Shown here: piece after piece, positions 1 to 6,713 of the stretch
How the letters are laid out: every line of letters starts with the position of its first letter
How positions within the stretch are numbered: the first letter of the stretch is position 1
NCBI GenBank assembly: GCA_002440225.1
Contig: DJSH01000042.1
Location: forward strand, 1 to 17,247
Direction: 5' to 3'
DNA from: Candidatus Segatella violae
Lineage (GTDB): Bacteria; Bacteroidota; Bacteroidia; Bacteroidales; Bacteroidaceae
Length of the DNA stretch: 17,247 bases
The notes under the pieces: generated by a model
What the model was told of the DNA's origin: nothing
What the model saw: the letters and a program-made list of their open reading frames with translations, nothing else
Databases searched by the model: none
Position numbers and translations under genes: made by a program

Positions 1-814
1 CCCATCGCAGAGCCCGAATAGGTCTGCATCGCCATCAGCATCACTGCCAGCGGAACTATCGCATATCTCCACCTCCAAATCACATCGGTGAAGTCTTGCT
101 TCATGATGGCAAAGTAAGCTCCACAGCCAAAGAACAATCCCGCAGCCGTAAAAGTACCGCTCATCCACGTCACCCTGATGTCGAAGGCATAGATAGCCAT
201 CAACATGAGAATGAAAAGGAAGCGCAACTTCCGGATGAGCCAGTAGAATACGGGCGACAGAACAACCATCACGATGAGGTCTCTCATATACCAGAAAGGC
301 AGGAGTACAGGTCCGCTGTTGTGGGTAGCTACACCAAGCCAAGTAGTTCGCTCATCCCAGACGCTACTGTCCCAGAGCATGTGGAGGCATCCATTCTGTA
401 TGAAATAATCGCCGATACCGTCCCATGGCTTGCCGTGAAGCAGGATGCCACCTATCTTGAAAGCCAACGTCCATAGCACGATGAGTACGTTCCAAGTCAG
501 GTATGGGATAACGAGACTATGCCATCGCTTCCTCATCTTGCCGACATATACCTGCTTGCTATACTCCTCCACCTTCAAGAAGAGGAGGTAGCCCGAAATG
601 ATGAAAAAGATGGGCACAGCGCTCCTCGCTATCACGACGGAGCAAAACAGCCTAACGTAATCGTATATGGCTGCACCCGATAAACCACTCGCATGGAGCT
701 GGGCGACATCAATGTCGGCGCCAAAACTATGCACGAACACTACCAACAGGGCGAGAGGGAATCGCAACATATTGATACTCTCTGAGTACCCCCCCTAATT
801 CGGTTTGAATTCAT
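1..814 (-). CDS. Acyltransferase_3 family membrane acyltransferase, 3' end outside window, out of frame at a G7 tract
   Basis: This encodes an integral-membrane acyltransferase of the kind that O-acetylates or O-acylates surface glycans. A hydrophobic reading frame runs from an ATG at 770 to the window edge with several membrane segments. Near its start is LRFPLALLVVFVHSFG, which contains the family's R-x10-H motif. The natural start is probably the ATG at 814, 16 nt after the flippase stop. From there translation reads MNSNRIRGG, then meets seven G's (789-795) and shifts into a 24-residue dead end stopping at 740-742. One extra G would join the frames as MNSNRIRGGYSESINMLRFP, with the motif at R18 and H29; family members usually have a short leader of this kind before the first membrane helix. 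Family and frame relation are seen directly; phase variation is inferred. Weak expression from the internal ATG at 770 is possible. The acceptor sugar and acyl group are unknown. Confidence 0.85.
789..795 (-). repeat. G7 homopolymer tract, candidate phase-variation switch
   Basis: Seven consecutive G's on the coding strand lie 19 nt inside the reading frame that starts at 814. With seven G's the leader is out of frame with the acyltransferase body; eight (or five) put it in frame. Homopolymers of this length are typical slippage sites. The tract encodes Arg-Gly-Gly, so small changes by multiples of three would be tolerated. Confidence 0.7.
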
Positions 815-830
815 TTTTTGTTAGATTATA

Positions 831-2348
831 TCATCTCTTTAGAACAACAGCCAACACCTTTTGGCGTACTGATGGGGTGATACCCAAGGCAAATACAGCT
901 AAGGCAACCGACAGAAAGCAAACGCAGCCGATGATAATAAAATTCAATATCTCTGTAGCATCCAATAACCTATATATAATAATAGGTATAGGAAGACTCA
1001 CTAACGTCACTACCAAACAAGAGCGATAAACACCCCAAATCTCAGACCATTTATAATCTACCATCTTCATGATGAGCCATGGTTTCTGCACCATACCCAA
1101 GATGGCATAGACAGCTAGACTCGTCCAAGATAGCACCAATGGCGAATACCCCAACTTGAAGAACACATACGTGATTGGGAATATCATCAATCCCAACGTA
1201 GGTGATGTCAAGGCATTCTCTCGCAACCTGCCCTTGGCATAGAGAGCTGTATAGAAAGAGGTGTCGAACACTTGAAACAAACTCTGCACTATCACAATCT
1301 GCAAGAACGGAACCGTATATTCAGGAACTATCCCCAACCACAACTTCAGCAAAGGATAGGCCAACAAGCACACGGGCAATGCTATCAAGTACATCATATA
1401 GTAGGAATACTTGGTACTCTCCAGCAACAGATGCTTCGCCCCCTCATAATCACCAGCAGCGAATTTCTTCACAATCTGCGGATTAGCTGCCTGTCGAAAG
1501 TTTGAGACAAATTGGTTTGCCGCCATGTTCACCTGTAGCGAAATGGCACGTGCTGCAACCACCGCTGGTGCAAAAAACATATTTAGCAATATCAATACAC
1601 CTTGGCTATTCAAAGCAATAGATGTGCTGGCAAACATACTCCAACCCGAGAAGCCAGCAATCTCCTTGAATATCTTCTTGTCGAATGTGAATGAAAACCT
1701 TGCCTCGGAAAAATTGCGTGAGCAATAGAAGCGATAAAAGCACATGATGCCAATCTGCACAGCAAGGAGCAAGGTGGCATACATCATCAACCTGTCAAAA
1801 TTACCTACAGAAAGAAGGTAACAGATTAAAAGTTTCGCAGATACCTCAAAGATGCTCATATAGGCATATATAGACATCCGCTCATGAGCGACGATGGTGG
1901 CATTATAAGGGACCTGTGTCAATGTGAACACGGCTGTCAGTATAGATAGATGATAAGTATATACCGCAGCAGTGATACGCTCTGGCGCAATCACCATCTT
2001 ATGGTAAAGAAACCAAATGCCTATTGTTTCTGCCACAATCACCACCAATATTGCTATCAATATATGTATATTGAGTGTGGTTGAAAAGGTACGTTTCAGT
2101 TTCTCAACATTCCCCTCACCCAAAGCATAGGTTAGGAATCGTGAGGAACCTGTAGCCAATGCTCCATTGATGAAGGACAAAAATCCTACCACGCCACCTA
2201 CTGCCTGGTAGATACCATAATCATCCACTCCCAATTTCTGCAAGATGATACGAGAGGTGAAGAGTGAGATCACCATCGTAAACATCATTCGGAAATAGAG
2301 GAAGAGCGTGTTTTTGGCTATTGTCTTGTTATTTGTATTTTCTTGCAT
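831..2348 (-). CDS. Wzx-like polysaccharide flippase (MATE/MVF superfamily)
   Basis: A 505-residue polytopic inner-membrane protein, the usual length and about 12-14 hydrophobic segments expected of a lipid-linked oligosaccharide flippase. It would move undecaprenyl-diphosphate-linked repeat units across the inner membrane. The N-terminus (KNTLFLYFRM, then TSRIILQKLGVDDYGIY) and the region around SSRFLTYALG are typical of Bacteroidota flippases in polysaccharide loci. It starts 5 nt after the stop of the upstream aldo/keto reductase, so the two are almost certainly co-transcribed and perhaps translationally coupled. It visibly resembles the second flippase at 5183-6703 (shared DYGIY, NGAL, SSRFLTY and RTFS blocks), so the locus has two paralogous flippases. 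Substrate specificity cannot be read from the sequence. Confidence 0.88.
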   Translation of the reverse strand: MQENTNNKTIAKNTLFLYFRMMFTMVISLFTSRIILQKLGVDDYGIYQAVGGVVGFLSFINGALATGSSRFLTYALGEGNVEKLKRTFSTTLNIHILIAILVVIVAETIGIWFLYHKMVIAPERITAAVYTYHLSILTAVFTLTQVPYNATIVAHERMSIYAYMSIFEVSAKLLICYLLSVGNFDRLMMYATLLLAVQIGIMCFYRFYCSRNFSEARFSFTFDKKIFKEIAGFSGWSMFASTSIALNSQGVLILLNMFFAPAVVAARAISLQVNMAANQFVSNFRQAANPQIVKKFAAGDYEGAKHLLLESTKYSYYMMYLIALPVCLLAYPLLKLWLGIVPEYTVPFLQIVIVQSLFQVFDTSFYTALYAKGRLRENALTSPTLGLMIFPITYVFFKLGYSPLVLSWTSLAVYAILGMVQKPWLIMKMVDYKWSEIWGVYRSCLVVTLVSLPIPIIIYRLLDATEILNFIIIGCVCFLSVALAVFALGITPSVRQKVLAVVLKR

Positions 2349-2353
2349 ATATA

Positions 2354-3283
2354 TCAGCCTACGGAATGGAAATCAAGATTGTCTGGGTCGAAACGCAATC
2401 GGGAATTGATATTGATAGAGTCTATGGCTTTCATCTCCTCAGCCGTCAGGGAGAAATCGAAGATGTCGATGTTCTGCTTTTGACGAACTGGATTGAAAGA
2501 ACGAGGTATCGGTATCTGTTCCAACTGGATGTCCCAACGGAGTATGATTTGCTGAATGCTCTTGTGATACTTCTTTGCGAGCCCTTGAAGAATAAGATTC
2601 TTGGTAAGGCGATCGTCATTGCGGGCCAAAGGCGTGTAAGCCTGAACGGCAATGCCATGCTGATGACAAAACTCCACCAGAGGCTTTTGGGTGAAAAGCG
2701 GATGAATCTCAAACTGGTCGATAGCCGGAACTATCTCACAATTGTCCATGATGTCTTGCAAATGATGCTGATGGCAATTAGCCACACCCAAAACCTTCAC
2801 ATATCCCTCCTTATAGAGCTTTTCCATCTCCTTGTATGTATCCACGAAATAGTCGGTAACAGGCCAATGGAACATAAACATGTCTATGTAATCCAATCCT
2901 ATTTTCTCCAAACCACGCAAGAAATCCTCACGCACCGTCCCATTATACTGCTGATTATTGCTGACACGAGATGTCAGGAACACATCCTCACGTTTGAGTC
3001 CTGCCCTCTTGATAGCTTCCAATATTTCGGAGCCATCGCCGTAAGCGAAACTATAGTCGATGAGACGATAACCCAAGCTTAAGGCATGCGACAGGCTCTT
3101 GATGTAGTCGCGTCGTGCAAAGCGATACTTAATGCGAGAGGTGAGCTTTCGCTCCACCTTTGCGAGGAAAGTGTTGGATGGGAGGGAAGGCTTAAAAACT
3201 TCGCCTATGATACCAGGACCTATTCCTATACAAGGAATCTCTACTCCATTATTTAATTTGATGGTTGATAACTTATTATTCAT
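2354..3283 (-). CDS. Aldo/keto reductase family protein with catalytic Lys replaced by Arg
   Basis: A 309-residue AKR-superfamily (beta/alpha)8 barrel protein, normally an NAD(P)H-dependent carbonyl reductase. The N-terminal strand (VEIPCIGIGPG) and the D76/Y81 pair (IDYSFAYGDGSE) match the family, as does the catalytic His region (DYIDMFMFHWP, H139). At the position of the catalytic lysine the protein has arginine (FLTSRVS, R106); the sister gene at 4290-5186 keeps the lysine. About 25 extra residues (roughly 30-55) interrupt the region after the first glycine-rich strand. It is preceded by a 91-nt gap with a stem-loop and followed after 5 nt by a flippase. It may be a reductase with altered activity, or a glycan-locus enzyme with a different reaction. 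The family call is firm; activity is uncertain. Confidence 0.88.
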   Translation of the reverse strand: MNNKLSTIKLNNGVEIPCIGIGPGIIGEVFKPSLPSNTFLAKVERKLTSRIKYRFARRDYIKSLSHALSLGYRLIDYSFAYGDGSEILEAIKRAGLKREDVFLTSRVSNNQQYNGTVREDFLRGLEKIGLDYIDMFMFHWPVTDYFVDTYKEMEKLYKEGYVKVLGVANCHQHHLQDIMDNCEIVPAIDQFEIHPLFTQKPLVEFCHQHGIAVQAYTPLARNDDRLTKNLILQGLAKKYHKSIQQIILRWDIQLEQIPIPRSFNPVRQKQNIDIFDFSLTAEEMKAIDSININSRLRFDPDNLDFHSVG

Positions 3284-3287
3284 TTTG

Positions 3288-3318
3288 TTCTGATTTTATA
3301 GTCTATTGAAAATCAGAA
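3288..3318 (-). promoter_or_regulatory. Perfect 10-bp stem-loop directly before an aldo/keto reductase start
   Basis: TTCTGATTTT (3288-3297) and AAAATCAGAA (3309-3318) are perfect inverted repeats around an 11-nt loop. The stem ends 4 nt before the ATG at 3283 in the leader of the aldo/keto reductase. It is AT-rich and has no U-tract on the coding strand, so it is not a classic terminator. It could affect translation initiation or mark the end of the preceding gene. Function is not shown. Confidence 0.4.
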
Positions 3319-3374
3319 TTATGTAAGTTATCTAAATCCGTAGGTCGATAATATATCTGTGATTAACACTATGA

Positions 3375-4293
3375 TTACTTTAGCACTCCGATGTCTTTAA
3401 GTACTATCTTAGTAAACTTCTTCGCTCCCTCTCCATTCAGCAAGAAACTGTCTTGGAACAACGTAGTATCATGGGAAAATCTTGAATCATCCATATAATT
3501 CAAGAACTTCACAGATTTATCCTCCACTTTATCAACTAAGTCGTTGAGCAAAACTTTTCTTGCCGTATTGTCAAATTTCTCTGCCAATGTATGATACATT
3601 GGTGGCAAAACAAGTACTGGTTTCATATTACGCTCATTGCAGAAAGTAATCAACTCGTTGAGAATGGCAGAGGCATCTTGCATCCCATCCTTGTTGATAA
3701 GAGACAAAGGTTGCGAGAAATCAGAAATAGAAAACTCATGTTTCCATCCTTTTATCCATCTCTCAGCATCTTGTTCCATCTGTTGCTCAGTAAGAAGACG
3801 CTGCTTCTTGACTCTGAGAACTTTCTTCAATTCAGTGTAGAAACTCCAAAGAGGCATCTGTCTGATTGGACTATCTGCCCATGACTTAACTTGCTGCTGT
3901 CGTCGGTAAGAGAAATGAGGTATAGAGACTGGAGATAACAAGGTATAAAACCTATCCTCCATGAAGTCATAGCTACCAGCCAAAGAACTAAAGATACATA
4001 GTGTGATAATCACATGGCTTTCTTTCGGATTAAGATAACCAAAATAATTCTTTAGTATGGCTTGGTCACCTGACAACGGATTGTGTCGAAGTGCAAAATT
4101 GCCCCCCCCATATCTCTAGCCCTTGATAATCAAAGGCATAATATCCTGAGGTTGAACCAAGATTAATTACATCCGTATTGAACGTATTGTAGTTCCAAAA
4201 CTTACGGCAGTCAGGAAAGAACTCGTCGTTAAACCAGTGGGTTCTACGTATAGCCCCATTCAGTTTAGATGCTATTTTATGCTTTATGCTCAT
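3375..4293 (-). CDS. SGNH-hydrolase-like polysaccharide-locus protein, split by a frameshift in a G8 tract
   Basis: Two overlapping reading frames form one gene. The 5' part (start 4293, or 4305) gives NLGSTSGYYAFDY and reads through W-G-G at the poly-G tract into a stop at 4066-4068. The 3' part continues in another frame to 3375. Removing one G restores a single protein of about 305 residues reading LEIWGGNFALRHNPLSGDQ across the join. I favour the ATG at 4293 because it overlaps the upstream stop as ATGA. Visible SGNH-like features are the N-terminal Gly-Ser (GST), a late beta strand (KPVLVLPP) and a C-terminal D-x4-N-x-x-G block (DSFLLNGEGAKKF). The His usual in that last block is Leu, so esterase or acyltransferase activity is uncertain. 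No clear signal peptide is visible. A glycan-decorating or glycan-processing role is inferred from context. Confidence 0.75.
4102..4109 (-). repeat. G8 homopolymer tract, candidate phase-variation switch
   Basis: Eight G's on the coding strand, read as Trp-Gly-Gly, sit about 62 codons into the SGNH-like gene. With eight G's translation ends 34-36 nt downstream; with seven (or ten) it continues through the remaining 230-odd residues. It is the longest G tract I found in the window. Confidence 0.75.
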
Positions 4294-5186
4294 AGTCCTG
4301 GACAAATTTTAGATTCCACTAAATATTGATTGTCATAATTGAGAGAGGAAACAACTTGCATTTCCTCATCGGTGAGCGAGAAATCGAATATGTCAAAATT
4401 CTCTGCCAATCTCATCGGATTTTTTGTTTTAGGAAGAGGAAGACATCCTCGCTCTACATTCCATCGCAACACTACCTGAGCCAAAGTTTTCTTATACTTT
4501 GTCATTATAGGCTGCAACTTATCAGTAGGTATCATACCATGGGCTACATCCATCAGAGGTGAATAAGGCATCACCAAAATCTGATGCTTATGGCAATATT
4601 CCACCAAATCCTGTTTTATTCCGATAGGACTCACATAAACCTCATTGATTTCAGGAACAACTCCTGTCTCAGCAATCAACTTCTCAATATGGCGCTCATG
4701 GAAATTAGAAACACCTATATATCTTACAAGGCCCTCTTGCTTGAGAGCTATCATGCTTTTCCAAATATCAACGATATAATCAGGAAAAGGATAATGAATG
4801 AGCAACGAATCAATATAATCGGTATTCATATCCCTCAAAGAAATTGCCACCTTTTCTCTGACAATCTCATCAACGGTATGACGCTGCATGAACTTGCTTG
4901 TTGGATTAAAAAAGATGCCTTTTAAAGGTTCATCTTCATGAGCGTTGTTATCGGAGATTTTCGTTTGGAGGAACAAATTCTCTCGTTTCAAGCCCTGCTC
5001 TTCCAATTCTTTTACAGCGATACCGATGCCAGGCTCGCCTCGGTAATCATCGGCTGTATCAAAGAGACGATAGCCTACTTTAACAGCAGCCTTTACCATA
5101 TCGGCCATCACCCTACCCTCAAAAGGGAAAGTGCCCAGACCTATAGAAGGTATCGTTTCACCCAACTTGTTTTTTAATTGAATCAT
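4290..5186 (-). CDS. Aldo/keto reductase with intact catalytic tetrad
   Basis: A 298-residue NAD(P)H-dependent carbonyl reductase of the AKR superfamily. The tetrad is complete: D43 and Y48 (FDTADDY), K76 (FLQTKIS) and H131 (DSLLIHYP). The C-terminal cofactor region (PLPKTKNPMRLAENFDIFDF) is also typical. Its start overlaps the stop of the upstream flippase by 4 nt (ATGA), and its stop overlaps the start of the SGNH-like gene in the same way, so it sits firmly inside one operon. Given the LuxE-LuxC fusion further upstream, a plausible substrate is the aldehyde made by that enzyme, which would be reduced to an alcohol; this is inference. Reduction of a keto-sugar is an alternative. Confidence 0.9.
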   Translation of the reverse strand: MIQLKNKLGETIPSIGLGTFPFEGRVMADMVKAAVKVGYRLFDTADDYRGEPGIGIAVKELEEQGLKRENLFLQTKISDNNAHEDEPLKGIFFNPTSKFMQRHTVDEIVREKVAISLRDMNTDYIDSLLIHYPFPDYIVDIWKSMIALKQEGLVRYIGVSNFHERHIEKLIAETGVVPEINEVYVSPIGIKQDLVEYCHKHQILVMPYSPLMDVAHGMIPTDKLQPIMTKYKKTLAQVVLRWNVERGCLPLPKTKNPMRLAENFDIFDFSLTDEEMQVVSSLNYDNQYLVESKICPGL

Positions 5187-6703
5187 TTCTTAAAAATCTT
5201 GTGTTGTACAAAATTGTGTACTAAAGCTTTCTCCTCTTTCCCAAGTGCTATCAAATATACAGCTACCAAAAGTATTATCTCTGTCACTATTCCTAGAACA
5301 AATAACCTTATCCAGCCTTGCGTCATAAAATGACTAATCAAAAGAGGAGCTATAATAGAAATCAGCGTTATGCTAACAGTAGGTACATATACTTTTCTCA
5401 CCAATTGGGAATAAGGAAATGTTACATAGCGATGAACTATCATCCATCCCCAAAACATCTGTGTGAAATTAACACAGAATATCACGATGAAAACAGAATA
5501 AGCTGGCGCACCCAACCTTAAAGCTACATAACTCAATGGCAAGGCGCATATCATCAACGTTCCGCCAACGATATTGCCGAGCTTTATCTTTCCGATGGCG
5601 TGATAAGACATCAATGATGCCTGATGATAAGTTTCCATCAGATAGGTACACAACACTAATACTGCAAATATCGGGGTATCGGGAGGCATATTCTTGCCCA
5701 GCCAAAGATTGAGGATGAAATTAATCTCAAAACAAACAGGCAAAACCAAGGCAAGCATCAAAAGATAGGCAAACTTGGCAGCATTGAATGTCAAGCGATA
5801 CATTTCGTCCGTATGTTCCTCAGCAAAGTTCTTCACAACCTGTGGGCGAACAGCCGTCAAGAAGTTGCCCACAAACAGACTCACTGCATTCTGTATTTGA
5901 AAGGCAATGGCACGAGCAGCGTTAACAACTGGTCCAAAGAACATATTGAGCAACACATTGATACCCTCACCCTGACAGATTACAGCAACGCCCCCAAACA
6001 AGTCCCAACCACTATAGCCTAGTAAAGTCTTATATAAAGGCTTCTCCTTTACGAGTCGGAAATGACATTCCTCATATCTCTTAGTGGTATAGAATCTATA
6101 AAAAAGCTGAATGCCTGCCGAATTGAGCATCAAGAGCAAACCATAGAATATCAGCTTATCCATCGGAGAAATCGTCAGGAGATAGACGATTGCCAACTTA
6201 GATATAGCCTCATACAGACCTACATAAGCATAAATGCTCATATTCTCATGGGCTATGAGCGAGGCATTATAAGGAACCTGGGTAAAGCTAATCATCGTAG
6301 TGATGATGGAGAACTGATAGACCCAAAAGGCAGCCGTCATTCGCTCATCAGGAATCACCAACTTCTCGTAGAAGAACCACAAGCCCAAAGTCTCTCCCAG
6401 CACCAGCACAATCAATGCCACGCAGATGTGAAGATTGAGAGATGCAGAAAAGGTGCGGTTAAGCTTGTCTTGATCGCCTCGTCCAAGCTCATAAGTTAGG
6501 AATCGGCTTGATGACGAACCTAATGCACCATTGAGAAAGCTCATCATCGTCACGATGCCACCTACTACATTGTAGATACCATAGTCGGAAGCACCCAGCA
6601 CATCGAGAATGACTCTCGATGTGTAGATAGCCACCACCATGATGATGAGCTGGCGCAGGTAAAGGAAGGCTGTGTTCTTGGCTATACGCTTATTGTCTGA
6701 CAT
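5183..6703 (-). CDS. Wzx-like polysaccharide flippase, second copy
   Basis: A 506-residue polytopic membrane protein with the same layout as the flippase at 831-2348: KNTAFLYLRQL, TSRVILDVLGASDYGIYNVV and SSRFLTYELGRGDQ at the N-terminus, then about a dozen hydrophobic segments. It should export lipid-linked glycan units. It begins 10 nt after the LuxE-LuxC stop and overlaps the following aldo/keto reductase start by 4 nt. The two flippases share block order and length but differ throughout, suggesting an old duplication or assembly from two loci rather than a recent copy. One may export a different unit or have lost function; nothing in either sequence looks broken. Confidence 0.88.
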   Translation of the reverse strand: MSDNKRIAKNTAFLYLRQLIIMVVAIYTSRVILDVLGASDYGIYNVVGGIVTMMSFLNGALGSSSSRFLTYELGRGDQDKLNRTFSASLNLHICVALIVLVLGETLGLWFFYEKLVIPDERMTAAFWVYQFSIITTMISFTQVPYNASLIAHENMSIYAYVGLYEAISKLAIVYLLTISPMDKLIFYGLLLMLNSAGIQLFYRFYTTKRYEECHFRLVKEKPLYKTLLGYSGWDLFGGVAVICQGEGINVLLNMFFGPVVNAARAIAFQIQNAVSLFVGNFLTAVRPQVVKNFAEEHTDEMYRLTFNAAKFAYLLMLALVLPVCFEINFILNLWLGKNMPPDTPIFAVLVLCTYLMETYHQASLMSYHAIGKIKLGNIVGGTLMICALPLSYVALRLGAPAYSVFIVIFCVNFTQMFWGWMIVHRYVTFPYSQLVRKVYVPTVSITLISIIAPLLISHFMTQGWIRLFVLGIVTEIILLVAVYLIALGKEEKALVHNFVQHKIFKK

Positions 6704-6713
6704 AAGTTACTCA

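Noticed and set aside
2321..3082. A long plus-strand open frame of 253 codons opposite the aldo/keto reductase.
   Set aside because: It is the antisense shadow of a gene with clear AKR motifs and has no recognisable domain of its own.
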